DNA from: Camellia lanceoleosa | Lineage: Eukaryota > Streptophyta > Magnoliopsida > Ericales > Theaceae | Direction of reading: 5' to 3' | Assembly: GCA_025200525.1 (NCBI GenBank) | Contig: CM045767.1 | Location: 120,340,021-120,404,020 of the forward strand | Length of the DNA: 64,000 nt | Shown: positions 47,076 to 58,162 of the stretch, one piece after another | How positions within the stretch are numbered: position 1 is the first letter of the stretch | How the letters are laid out: each line of letters starts with the position of its first letter | Position numbers and translations under genes: made by a program | Notes under the pieces: model-generated | The model's input: only the letters and a program-made list of their open reading frames with translations | Told to the model about the DNA's origin: nothing | Database searches by the model: none

Positions 47076-47244
47076 TAACAGTTCCAAAAAAAAAAAAAAC
47101 TATTTTAATTTGATTAGGAAGTTCGAAAAGTTATAAATAAAACTATATAGTTAGATAAGCATAATAAAATAAAATAATAATAAATATTTACCTGCAACAT
47201 CAGTCCTTTTGTGTAAAATCTCACATTATTCTGGTATTGTAGGA

Positions 47245-47766
47245 ATGTCAGAGATTAATTTGGATGATGCATTTTGGGATGAGCTCCAGGCCATCAATTT
47301 AGATGAAATCTTAGCCGAGCACTCCGCCCCCGTCCCTGCCTCCCTTGAGAGTTGGGGAGATTCCAAGAACATAGTTAGGGGACTACACCCAGGCCTTGCC
47401 CGGTTGATGAGTCGGCCAGTTTATATCCAGGCTGATCCCACTAACGTCTCACATTTATTATGAAGACATAGCCTTGTCGATACACACAGACGTTTCCTTA
47501 GACCATGTCGTGTCCTTAGCGTCGCCCCGGGACATGATCACTCGCATTATATCATAGGCCCTCTACCCCCAGAGTTTGTGGCTAGAAGGAGGAACGTATA
47601 TCCTGAAGACTATATTTTCACCACGGCCCCTAACCTACTAGAGATCATTAAATTCAAAATGTTGACTTTAATAATGACCTGTCATATGTTGAGACACCTG
47701 GTTGAATTGTCGACCGAGCATTTGTGGGACACATACGATCCATCCCCATTTTTACAGTCCAGGTAG
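47245..47766 (+). pseudogene. pre-gag ORF of unknown function in element 3
   Basis: Between the primer-binding site and gag a frame of about 173 codons opens at ATG 47245 (MSEINLDDAFWDELQAINLD) and runs to a TAG at 47764. One TGA (47461-47463) interrupts it, where an Arg codon (CGA) would be one transition away. The translation is protein-like: an acidic helical start, a Pro-rich part, HYIIGPLPPEFVARRRNVYP and a hydrophobic stretch (IKFKMLTLIMTCHMLRHLV). It is not in the gag family and I do not recognise it. Most Tekay elements have only an untranslated leader here, so this may be an extra ORF or captured host sequence. Confidence 0.45.
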
Positions 47767-48086
47767 CATGGATGTGTTATGGTGTAGTCCAGTTGGGGTG
47801 GGAATTTGAGCACTTTATGCAACACTATTTTCCATGGTTTTTCGGCCCATTTGACCCACCACTCTAGATTTGGGTAACAAAAAATCTTTTTGTATGGTGA
47901 CTATGATATGTTCTAATCCCTTTTTTTTTTTGTTATATTTTTGTTTTGTTTACCGCAGGGATGGAACACTAATATATTCTGACTGATGTAATATGAATTG
48001 TAAAATAAAAAAAAAATGTAAAGTTGGCATTTCATATAAATATAGATTGCGCTACACATGTATATATATGCTGCGTTGAGAATATA

Positions 48087-49041
48087 ATGCCTCGTTTATT
48101 ACTTTGTAGAATAGCTAATAATGGTAATGGAAATGAGTCATCAGTCAGTGGCACTGAATCGGTGGAAAGAATAATGGAAAGAGTGGTTACTAGCTTTTTG
48201 CAAGCCTTGCAAACTAATATCAACAATGGGACGCCGGAATGGCGAAAAGAGTCGGTTACCATAAAATGGTTCTAGGATCTGAAACCCACCACATTTACCG
48301 GCGGCCCAGACCCAAAGGTAGTAGACGCTTGGGTTACAGACATGGAAAAGATTTTTCGTGCCCTACCCTGCACCGAGAGACAAAAGGTAACTTTCGCCAT
48401 TTTCACTTTCAAAGACAATGCATAGGAATGGTGGTTTCTCACTCTGGCCAAAAAAGAAATTACGACTTGGGCAAGATTCTTGGAAGTATTCTACGAAAAA
48501 TACTTTCCAAATTCATTGCGGGAACAGAAAGCATCCGAATTCATACATTTAAAGTAAGGAACCATTACGGTAGCCGAATATGAGAGCAAGTTCACACAAC
48601 TCGCTCGGTTTGCAACATACGTCATCCCTACCGAAACTCGAAAAGCAAGAAAATTTGAAGTAGGATTGGATGTTGGAATTAAAGACAGGCTTGAGGTCTT
48701 GAAACTTCCAACCTATGCAGAAGTGGTGGACCGGACGTACATTGCAGAAAAAGAGATTAAAGCCTCGCATTCCAGAGAACCAAGCTACAAGAAGAGATTC
48801 TAGGAAAGAGACAACAGAAGACCCGGTGTTGCGCCTCCTAAAAAGGTGAATATGGGCACAACCAGCTCAGGCCATCAAGGTCCTACCAACCCCCGAGGTG
48901 GCACTGTTCCAATTTGCCCCACTTGTGGGAGGGCTTATTAGGGACAATGCCATCGACACACAGGAGCATGTTTTAAATGCGGACAGGTTGGCCACTTGCT
49001 GAGGGTTTGTCCAAAGCTGACTAATCTTATAGCCAGCCCCT
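48087..49041 (+). pseudogene. gag: gag of element 3 (broken)
   Basis: One frame from about 48087 with five stops at 48273, 48423, 48555, 48801 and 48939, all TAG or TAA where a Gln codon would fit in most cases. Visible parts: TTFTGGPDPKVVDAWVTDME (capsid start), EWWFLTLAKKEITTWARF, EVGLDVGIKDRLEVLKLPTY, and a CCHC zinc knuckle CFKCGQVGHLLRVC preceded by CPTCGRAY. After the knuckle the frame shifts by one near 49,040 into protease. Confidence 0.85.
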
Positions 49042-49644
49042 TTGGCTCTCGTAGGACCTGGAGGAGAGAAGAAGGACCAAAAACGCTACGGTCGGGCTTT
49101 CGCCTTAGTACCTGGAAAACCAGAAGTTACCGAAAATGTTGTGTCAGGTACACTTTCTATTTGTGGTCTTTTAACTCATGTCCTCATTGACTCTGGGTTA
49201 ACTCATTCTTTTGTTACACCACACTTTGCTACCAAGTTAGCATCAACACCCGAACCATTAGGATATATGTTGTCTATGTCTTTTCCTTCTGGTAAGTCTG
49301 CTTGTAGTACTGATGTGTACAGATCTTGTGCTGTATTTCTAAAAGGAAAAACCTTATACGTAGGCTTGATTCCCCTCCGCATTGAAAACTTTGATGTGAT
49401 CTTAGGTATGGATTGGCTAGCGGCCAATCACATCTCTATCGATTGTAAAGCCAAAAAGGTCTCCTTCAGGTTACTAAACCAACCCAAACTTGTCTTTGAT
49501 GGGGCTAGAGTTTCTAACCCTCCTTGTATTATATCCTCCATGACGGCTCAACAACTTCTGAGAAAGGGTTGTGATCGTTATATTTGCTATGTGATCGATA
49601 CACAAAAAGAGGCCCCCACCGTTGATGCAATCCCTGTAGTTTGA
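49042..49644 (+). pseudogene. aspartic protease of element 3
   Basis: Active site VLIDSGLTHSFV (Asp-Ser-Gly intact; Leu where Ala is usual) and downstream FDVILGMDWLAANHISIDC, the standard end of plant chromovirus proteases. The 200-codon frame is open but ends in a TGA at 49642-49644, and reverse transcriptase continues in the same frame right after it. Confidence 0.88.
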
Positions 49645-50640
49645 GAATTCTCGTATGTTTTTCTTGAAGATCTACCCAGTATTCCAGTTGAACGGGAGAT
49701 CGAATTCACTATTGAAATCCAATCTGGCACACAACCAATATCGAAAGCTCCTTATCGCATGTCGATGACAGAATTGAAAGAGCTAAAGACTCAACTCTAA
49801 GAACTATTGGACAAAGGTTTCATTTGACCTAGTACCTCACCCTGGGGAGCTCCAGTATTGTTTGTAAAGAAAAAGGATGGCACAATGAGATTATGCATCG
49901 ATTACTGGGAGCTGAACTTGTTCGATCAACTTCAAGGTGCCCAAGTATTTTCCAAAATTGACTTACGTTCTGGCTACCATCAACTAAAAGTTAAAACGGA
50001 AAGCATTGAAAAGACTGCCTTCAGAACTCGTTACGGGCACTACGAGTTTCTTGTCATGCCTTTTGGTATCACAAATGTCCCAACAGCCTTCATGGACCTC
50101 ATGAACTAAGTGTTCAAACCCTATCTTGATAAGTTTGTCATCGTCTTCATTGACGACATCCTCATATACTCCAAGTCACCAGAGGCCCATGGGCAGCACT
50201 TGCGAACGGTTCTACAAACACTACGTGATCACAAACTTTATGCCAAGTTGAAGAAATGCGAATTTTGGATCACTAGTGTACACTTTCTCGATCACGTCAT
50301 TACCAAGGATAGCATCTCAATTAACCCCCAAAAAGTTACAGCAATCATGGACTGGCCACAACCTACTAATGTGTCAGAAATTCGAAGCTTCTTGGGTCTA
50401 GCTGGCTATTATCAACGCTTCGTGCAAGATTTCTCAAAAATAGCATCGTCTTTGACTCAGCTAACTCAGAAAAACACACCCTTTGAATGGACTGATAAAC
50501 AGGAGCGTTGCTTTCAGGAATTAAAAAGTCGACTTGTATCAGCCCCTATACTAGTACTCCCTAGTAGAGCAGATGGGTTTGTAATCTATAGTGATGCCTT
50601 ATACAATGGTTTGGGTTGCGTTCTCATGCAAAACGGAAAG
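49645..50640 (+). pseudogene. reverse transcriptase of element 3 (broken)
   Basis: Begins with the linker to RT ([14 protein letters not shown]), then stops at 49798 and 49825, [20 protein letters not shown] and WELN running straight into [19 protein letters not shown]. Compared with the family, roughly 14 codons between ELN and LFDQL (the KVT...PLPRID part) are missing. The catalytic Asp is in [12 protein letters not shown] and the catalytic pair in IVFIDDILIYS. A TAA at 50107 lies between them. The thumb (FLDHVITKDSISINPQKV) is present. Confidence 0.88.
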
Positions 50641-50940
50641 TCATTGCTTATGCGTCGCGACAACTAAAGACTCATGAGAAGAACTACTCGACTCATGATT
50701 TGGAATTGGCTGTAAAAATCTTTGCTCTCAAAATCTGGCGCCATTATCTTTACGGTGCGACCTGCGAGATTTACACTGATCACAAGAGTCTTAAATATCT
50801 GTTCACACAGAAGGAACTGAATATGAGGCAACGACGGTGGTTTGAATTTATGAAAGACTATGATGTAAAGATCCATCACCATCCGGGCAAAGCTAACGTG
50901 GTGGTAGACGCACTGAGCCGAAAAACGACAAGAAGTTTGG
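50565..50940 (+). pseudogene. RNase H of element 3
   Basis: [21 protein letters not shown] at the end of one frame continues after a one-base frameshift (near 50,635) as [31 protein letters not shown] and [10 protein letters not shown]. These are the expected Asp-containing motifs. A single RNase H only, unlike elements 1 and 2. Confidence 0.85.
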
Positions 50941-51049
50941 CATGTACTCTCGTTTCCTGCAAGATCAATGGGTTGCTCGCCAATGTAATCGTGGAGCCTA
51001 CATTGATTGAAGAAATTAAAGCGCGCCAATGGGAAGATGAACTTTTGAA

Positions 51050-52178
51050 GAAAAGGTACGAGGAACAAGGAAATACGCCTGATTCTGATTTCATTATAAG
51101 CAATGAGATATTGAAATTTCGAAATCGAATTTGCGTACCTGACATCCCGGAACTCAAGAAGAAGATATTGGAGGAAGCTCATAACTCGAGATTTGCAGTC
51201 CACCCTGGCAACACAAAGATGTACCATGATCTGAAGGAACACTACTGGTGGACCAGAATGAAAAGAGATATAACAAGCCATGTTTCGAAATGTCTGCATT
51301 GTCAGCGTGTTAAAACGAAACATCAGAAACCTGCAGGACTGCTATAACCACTCCCTATTCCTGAATGGAAAAGGGAGCACATTACTATGGACTTCGTGGT
51401 CGGGCTACCAAAGTCCTTTTCGAAGAATGATGCAATATGGGTTATAGTAGATCGATTAATGAAGTCAGCACATTTTTTACCAATCAAAATCATGTACCCT
51501 TTGAATAAGTTTGCCACTTTATATATCAAGGAAATTATTCCTTTGCATGGTATCCATTCGATCAGGTTCGACCGAGACCCTCGCTTCGTGTCTCACTTCT
51601 GGAATAAATTGCAAGAAGCTTTGGGAACTACATTGAAGTTCAGCACGGCTTATCACCCACAAACCGATAGACAATCCGAAAGAACAATCCAGACATTGGA
51701 AAACATGTTACGTATATGCGTGTTGGACCTTAAAGGCAACTAGGATGAGCACTTACCTTTAGTGGAATTCGCCTATAACAACAGCTATCAGGCAAGCATT
51801 AGAATGGCGCCGTGCAAAGCTCTGTATGAAAGGAGATATCGATCACTTCTGTGCTGGACGGAAGTCGGAGACAGGAAACTATTAGGCCCCGAGATCATTT
51901 AAGTCACAAGTGTGAAAATCCAACTCATCCAACAGCGAATTCGTACTGCTCAGAGCTGCTAGAAAAGTTATGCAGATACTCGGAGACCGAACTTGGAATT
52001 TCAAGAAAGGGATCATGTGTTCCTCAAGATCTCACCAACAAGAGGAGTAATCCGATTTGGAAAACGAGGAAAGCTAAACCCACGTTACATTGGGCCATTC
52101 GAGATATTAGAAAGGATTGGTCCTGTAGCCTATCACCTTGCACTATCTCCTGAATTATCCAATGTCCACAATGTGTTT
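51050..52178 (+). pseudogene. integrase of element 3 (broken)
   Basis: HHCC zinc finger ([11 protein letters not shown]...[10 protein letters not shown]), then a TAA at 51345 and the core: HITMDFVVGLP (Asp), IRFDRDPRFVSHFW (Asp) and HPQTDRQSERTIQTLE (Glu). The Gly normally before QSE is Arg. Further stops at 51741 (TAG, a Trp position), about 51,900 and about 51,960. The C-terminal part [17 protein letters not shown] motif is present as [20 protein letters not shown], followed by [16 protein letters not shown] and [11 protein letters not shown]. Confidence 0.87.
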
Positions 52179-52179
52179 C

Positions 52180-52420
52180 ACGTTTCAATACTTTGACGAT
52201 ACCTCCGAGATCCAGAACATGTCGTCAACTATGAGAACCTGGAAGTTCAAGAAGATCTCTCTTATGAAAAACAATTAGTGCAGATTCTCGATCATCATGA
52301 TCAGATTCTTCAAAACAAGACCATACCACTGGTAAAAGTCTTAATCATTGTATCGAAGAAGCTACGTGGGAAACGGAAAGTCAAATGTGAACCAAATACC
52401 CACAGCTCTTCGAAAATTAA
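52180..52420 (+). pseudogene. chromodomain-like C-terminus of element 3
   Basis: After NVFHVSIL and a TGA (52194) comes RYLRDPEHVVNYENLEVQED and then, after a frameshift near 52,340, IEEATWETESQM, a TGA (52388) and KYPQLFEN before the end at 52418-52420. The hydrophobic/EEATWE pattern is the degenerate chromodomain of Tekay/Del elements, thought to steer integration into heterochromatin by binding methylated histone H3. Confidence 0.75.
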
Positions 52421-52452
52421 GGTACGTCAAGTTTGTGGACAAACTTTTATTT

Positions 52453-52465
52453 AGGAGAGGAAAAA
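52453..52465 (+). other. polypurine tract of element 3
   Basis: AGGAGAGGAAAAA directly before the 3' LTR. Confidence 0.85.
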
Positions 52466-54208
52466 TGTGACACCCCAAAATATTTAATTAATACCACAAC
52501 CAACCAAGACTATTAATAAAAAAAAAATTATGATAATCTATAATAGTAAAATAGAAGAATTAATTTTGTGATTGTATGCGATAAAGTAAAATTTATAGAA
52601 ATAATAAAATAAATAAGCTATACGTATGATGTAAATTTATTTGTCATTACGGTTATCAAATATGTGACGAGGGAATTTATTTAGGACTAAGTTAATCACT
52701 AATTAATGTGAAAAGATTAGCATGTATAAATATAATTAAACGAATTAAATACCACACAAATAATTATAGTTAAAGAATAATTATGGTTGTATGTGGTAAT
52801 ATATTATTTTGACAATAATAATAAAATAAATATATAGAATAAGAATAATAATAATGTGTAATAGTAAAACAAAATAATTAATATTACGATGATATGCTAT
52901 AGAATATAATTTAATTTATTTATTAGAGTCAATGTAAAATTTAGATAAAATAATAATAATATACATATGTATAAAAAATTTAAAAATAATAAAAAAGGAT
53001 TAAAAAAAAAATCAACTTGCCTTTATCTAGTGTTTAATGCTGGAGATTTATGAAGATTAACAAATCAAACCATTTATTTAGAGGAGATTTGGAAATTGCC
53101 TTGAAGAAATATAATTGAGACACATGTGCCACCCAAAAAAGTAGGAGAGCTGAGTCATCTATATGGCGTTATCATAACGGGATGAGTCAGCACCATGTAA
53201 CGTGTATATAAGGAAGTAAGGGGGGCTGTGAAATGGTAAGTGATCAAACGGAGAGAAAAAGAGAAGAGAGAAAGGAGATCAGTAGAAAGGGAGGAGCCAA
53301 AAATTAACAAAAATATAAAGGAATTAGTAAGACTCAATCTTAAGGTGAGTTATATTATACCTTGAGTCACCGTAATGTATTTTACGCATGTTTTAACTTA
53401 TCATAGTTTATTTTATACAAGTTACGTTTTATAAATTATCATAAACTATATTAATATTTCAGTTACGTGGATTATTTTCTGAACTCTATTTGTTAAAAAT
53501 GAAACCCATAGATATGTTTGTTTAAATTTTAAATAATATTTGGCTATAACCTTATAAACAATTATGTTTTGTAAGTACCACCACGGGAGTCCCACGCCTT
53601 GGGGAACTTAAATAACCATTGGCCTCTGTTTGGCCACTCTGTGGTCCTCTATTTGTCATGGATCCATTGATCTCTGTTCTGATTGTCACTTCTGTGACCT
53701 CTGTTCTGTTCTGTTATGTACCGTGGTTATGGTTATAACTTCTGTATTTTAGTTTCTGCCACTTAAATGATTTATTTTGAGTTATGTAAATGTTTTGGTT
53801 GAACTAACTATCCATGGTTATTTTGTATTTTCTATACTCTTGGCATAATATTTCTCACTCTGCTGTGTGCTTATAACTGTTATCCTTTCAGGTGACGAAA
53901 TATATGGAAAACCCATAACTCCACAAAATGGAACCCGCTCATGGATTGCTGTTGAACCACTTTTTTTTTTTTTTTTTAATCTTTCTTTTTTTTAGTATTG
54001 CTCTCTTTTTGTTCTACTCAGGGCCGGTCACTGAATAATAAAATAACTAGAGCCCTATAGATGTATTTTCTTTTTCTTAAATAGTAAAATGAAGTAAAAT
54101 TTCTGTTTAATTATTTTTATTTTCGCTTGCACAGTTTAATTTGCTACAAATAAAATAAGTTAGTAAGTTGCAATTCCAACCTTAAGCCCCTGGGGTTGGG
54201 TCGTGACA
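52466..54208 (+). repeat. 3' LTR of element 3
   Basis: TGTGACACCCCAAAATATTT to GGTTGGGTCGTGACA, with TATA box TATATAAG at 53205-53212. Slightly longer than the 5' LTR because of an insertion near 52,980-53,000. Confidence 0.95.
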
Positions 54209-55920
54209 CTTGTCATGTTTCGAACGTTTCCGAAAAAAATAATTTTTGCGCAGTTTCTTTTCGTTTTCAGCTTCAGATTTTTTAGTTGAATTTCATCTAG
54301 GTTCTTCTATCAATTTTTTTTCTCAATTTGTTCAGTTTCTACTAAATTCATTCGCTTTGTCTTTTAAGAAATTTGATTCTGTACAACTTTTATTCTTTGA
54401 GTTTTGGTCAATTCGAATGATATAATCATGAAACTGCTTATTTTTATACTTCTTTAGTAATATACTTATGATTAAATTATACTAACTTTATTTTTTGCAG
54501 AATGGTAGGTCTTACTAACTTTTTATGCAGGACTTATCCACCATATTGTGTTTTTTTGTTGTTGTTGTTGTATACTCAATTTATATTTAGTAGTATACGG
54601 GTAAGAAACTAAATGTCATCGTATCTTGAGAAACTATACATTCGTCTTGGTGCGGGTGGAACTACTTGTCTTGTCCCGTAACAAGAATTAAATGTACTTT
54701 TGTTTGTGTCTGGTGGACACGTGGGTGTCAAATCTTGTACTTATAGCAGTATACTTGTATACTGGACCGTTTTGTCTCTTGACATCTTGGGTGTGTTTTG
54801 TTTGAGCGCAGCTGAGCTTCCTTTGCAGAATTAGTTAGAACTACTGTGGTGACGAAAAATAACTACGGTTGTGAGACATGTCTTTCGAACTTCTTTTATT
54901 TTTTGAAGTTTAGGATCGATATTAGTTTTGTTTTATTTATTTTTTTATGACTTTAGTATTTTGATAGTTTGGCATTGTGTGTTATTTGCTAACTTTACAT
55001 TATTTAAGTTGTTTTGACTATTTGTTGCTATTTTAATGTTGGAGGTATTTGATGGTCAATAATTTATGATGGATGGTTTGGTTGACGTTTGTTAAAAATT
55101 TTTTTGAGTATTGAAATTTACTTAAACCAGATTGGGACGAAAACATTTAGATTTTTGTTTCACCCCTAAGATTTAGATGATGGAATATTGATTGGCGTTT
55201 AGTTCTCATTTAATATTTAATTGTCCAAATTTTGGAATGTGACACAAACCAAATTTGATGAGGCAAAATTCGCAAAGCAGATCGAGATAGAGATAGAGGT
55301 GGAAGTCCGACAATTCTGAAATTGGTGAAGCAAATTTGATTTTGGCGGGACAAAGAGGCGAGAGCCAAATAATGAAGTAAGGGTTTATCATTCTTTATCT
55401 TTCATGTCATCATTATATACCATCTACAACACAAATTTGCTGTGTTTTCATCTTTTACGATCATAGTTCATTAGGTATTTTTTCTCTCTTTCTCACTCTC
55501 ATCAAACACACACAAGACCTCTATCTTTGTCACTTATTTATGATCTTCTTGTTTTAGGCATAAAACTTGATACAATTTAAACAATCTAATATTTTAACTC
55601 ATGAATTTATTAATTTTTATCTTTTAATATAAAAGGTTAGTTGTGATTTACTATTATTATATTTATGTTGTGATTTTATATAATGTCTTGCAAGTGTTTG
55701 TTTAAATGCTTCAGTGGGATTTTGCATTATTTTGCTATGTTTTTATTTTAACTCTCAATTAAGTGATTAAATCATGTGGCTTGCTTATCTGCTAGAGAAA
55801 TGCATGTCTCTTTTGGTTGTGATCATCTTCACTCTGGCACTTTGTACTAGTTTATTTTTTAAATATTATTTATTAATTGTAAATATATAATTACTTAAAT
55901 AGTTAAATCTTGATTTATAA
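54209..55920. other. right interior of the CACTA element, no gene recognised
   Basis: Moderately T-rich, intron-like sequence. 54,595-54,770 is less AT-rich but has no recognisable protein. The stretch just before 55,921 ends in a plausible splice acceptor (ttgatttataag). Confidence 0.45.
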
Positions 55921-56200
55921 GTGGGAGATATAATTGTTCTAAAAAGTATCACTAGGTTAACAAGTACAGTTGCAATCGGAGTACTTAAAAGCACAGGCCT
56001 ATCTAAAGAAGTAGACGGGAAAGAACTAGAACCTGACTATTGGGAGGTATATGTTCAAGTGTTAGTCAAACCTAATGAGAGCTTGATCCGATTGCCAAAA
56101 CAATTGGATAAGCTATTGGAGCTCATGTTGCTTGACCTGCTCCATTTGTGGTATATTTATTTCATAAATACTAATTTCATTAACAAATTTGTATTAACTT
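55921..56200 (+). pseudogene. exon of a CACTA-associated protein (DUF8039-like), broken
   Basis: VGDIIVLKSITRLTSTVAIG, then GKELEPDYWEVYVQVLVKPN and ESLIRL match a domain often found in plant En/Spm-associated TNP1-type proteins (DUF8039). After ESLIRL the frame is wrong; one base over, the sequence reads KTIG, stop, AIGAHVA, stop, PAPFVVY, the family's conserved end with two stops. So this exon carries one frameshift and two point stops. A splice donor (TTTGTG/GTATAT) follows. It supports the view that 42613-57306 is a CACTA element read on the + strand. Confidence 0.65.
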
Positions 56201-56504
56201 AATATAGTTTCAATTACCTTTATATGTTTATCTTTTGGATGCAAATTTCGCAAGTTATGGATGCTAACTGAGAACATTTATACAAGTGAGGTTGAGAATT
56301 TGGGAACTGAATTTGTTTTTGATAATTTGTCTCTCTAAAAGATGGATATCACTATGACTTTTCAGAACTTATGATTGGAATAATTTCCTTTTAATTTTTA
56401 TTATTATTTTTTTTTAACTTTGTTAATGCGGTAGAATATCTTATAATTTTGATTATGATTTGTATTGCAATATAAATAAATTTATATTTTTAGATAAAAA
56501 AAAA

Positions 56505-56550
56505 TGATTGTGATTGTGATTGTGATTGTGATTGTGATTGTGATTGTGAT
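56505..56550. repeat. (GATTGT)n microsatellite
   Basis: About seven and a half GATTGT units followed by a T-run of about 20. Confidence 0.95.
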
Positions 56551-56714
56551 TTTTTTTTTTTTTTTTTTGATGTGATGATCCTATGGTGGTAATACTTCTT
56601 TATCATTATGAAAATATTATAGGATGAATGGATGTCAAATTAATATAGGATGTGACAATTAATATTTAATTTTTTATAAAATCGATTTAATTTTTTCAAG
56701 CATTTACGCATGCT

Positions 56715-57306
56715 TAGTTGTAGCTTTTAAAAAGTGTCAATGAAAAAAACATATAAGTGGCATTTCGTAGTAGTGGTAGTAGCTTTGCAAAGTGTCACTA
56801 CAATAAGCTCCAATGACACTTATGTCCGTTTAATGACACAAATGAATTGGATTTAGTAGCATTTATGAAGTTGTTAAAAATATCAATTGTAGCGTAACAA
56901 GCGCTATTAAAAATCTATATAGTGGCATTTTTAGATTGTAAGTTTTCTTTAATGACACTTGATAGCGTTATAAATAATGTCTACCATGACATTAAAGTGT
57001 TACTAAAAGTCTGTAGCCTTGATAGTGTAATGGCACTTACAAGTGTCCTTGAAGTGCCACTAAATTTTTTTTATGACGCTTGATAGTGTCACAAATAGTG
57101 TCTATCATGACATTAAAGTGTTATGGAAAGTCTTTAACCATGATAGTATAGTGGCACTTGCAAGTGTCACTGAGGTACTACTAGTATCTACTGTGGCACG
57201 TGTATAAATGACACTTGTTTAAAATGCCACAAGACTAAAAAATATCATTAGAAAAATAGTTTTGTGACACTTTCAAATGTCACTAAATTAAGAAAATGTT
57301 GCAGTG
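56715..57306. repeat. right subterminal repeats of the CACTA element
   Basis: Dense repeats in both orientations: gtgtcac, tgacactt, gtggca, with two similar blocks of 'tagtgt..tggcactt.caagtgtc' near 57,025 and 57,150. Ends TTGCAGTG. Confidence 0.7.
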
Positions 57307-57490
57307 ACATTGGCGGTTGCGGGGTTGTTCAATTCATATTTCATTACATACACAACAATTCTACATCATTATCAAATAGTGTTTGTCAATATGATATTAC
57401 ACGTTTGTGATGATATGACTTTGTACGATTGATTTATGAATGATTTTAGCCCACGACATCGTTACGAGTTATTGGGGTGTGAATTGTTTC

Positions 57491-58162
57491 TGTTGGCATA
57501 TTTTTCATACGAAGGAAAATATCATAAATGCGAACGTACCAGTAAGGATTGAAAAATCTTTACAGATTAAATTCAAGCCAATTATCAAGTGATTACGTTG
57601 ACGGTTCTTTTGCCTCAATGAAGAGGACTTCAAAATTACCAAGTGTTAAAGAAAAAAAAATTAAAAGAATAATGAGGAAGACAGAGAAAGATGATTGAAT
57701 GAACAATCAAAATAACAATTACTTACCTTTACTCCTATGCTTTGAAAAGGAAGTGCATAAAACGTCTCGAAAAGGAAATGCTGAAAATAAATGCTTCAAA
57801 AAGAAAGTGCGTAAAATAAAATGTAGGAAATATCAGTGACAAGAAAAATATAAATCAATTGTCTTTGATTTGAGTTCTCGCTCCTTTACAATGCAGTTAT
57901 GAATGACTATTTATAAGCAAACATTTGTAGAAAAAACTACCTAAAACTAACCACTCTTCCACCTCCTCTATTTCATACTACATGATCTTCCATAACTTCC
58001 TTCAACCTCCACTTCATGCTCCAGGCTCTCCACTTTATTCTTCATCATCTTTTCACATTTCATAACTTTTCATAACCTCCAAATGAGTAAAAGGATGCCA
58101 CATGTCCTGCAATTATATAAATAATAAATAATAATAAAAATTATAGATTTATGGTGCCAACA
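57491..58162 (-). repeat. 3' LTR of element 4
   Basis: TGTTGGCATATTTTTC to TTATGGTGCCAACA in genome orientation. - strand TATA box (TATAAATA) at 57908-57915. Matches 60223-60896. Confidence 0.92.

Larger units (their letters stand above)
45346..54208 (+). mobile_element. Ty3/Gypsy chromovirus, Tekay/Del-like (element 3)
   Basis: An 8.9-kb element with LTRs of 1715 and 1743 bp, an initiator-methionine-type primer-binding site (TGGTATCAGAG) and the order gag, protease, reverse transcriptase, RNase H, integrase, chromodomain-like C-terminus (EEATWE). This order and the C-terminal domain place it with chromoviruses of the Tekay/Del group. Flanks are CTCGC (45341-45345) and CTTGT (54209-54213), identical apart from two C/T differences. 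The two LTRs are very similar, with 2 substitutions and 1 indel in the first 70 or so bases. The coding part has about 15 in-frame stops. It sits inside the CACTA element. Confidence 0.93.
42613..57306 (+). mobile_element. CACTA (En/Spm) element with nested element 3
   Basis: Left end CACTATAACAAAAATACATT, and the reverse complement of the right end CACTGCAACATTTTCTTAAT; both are followed by TTTAGTG. Flanking 3 bp are ATA and ACA, one transition apart, so the target duplication is plausible but not perfect. Both ends are packed with short subterminal repeats (tgacatttt, gtgtcac, gtggcattt; 42,640-42,965 and 56,715-57,300), typical of CACTA. A DUF8039-like exon lies at 55921-56200. No tnp2 transposase was seen, so the element is non-autonomous or deleted. 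About 5.8 kb remain without the 8.9-kb nested retrotransposon. A second CACTA-like end (CACTACAATAAGC at 56,796) may mark a second element. Confidence 0.65.

Noticed and set aside
50664..51323. 219-codon - strand frame opposite RNase H and integrase of element 3
   Set aside because: Shadow of the + strand coding sequence, which has clear catalytic motifs.
56776..57306. separate small CACTA MITE starting CACTACAATAAGC at 56,796
   Set aside because: The 3 bp on the two sides (TGT and ACA) do not match, and the right end pairs better with the 42613 terminus; kept only as a possibility in the CACTA entry.
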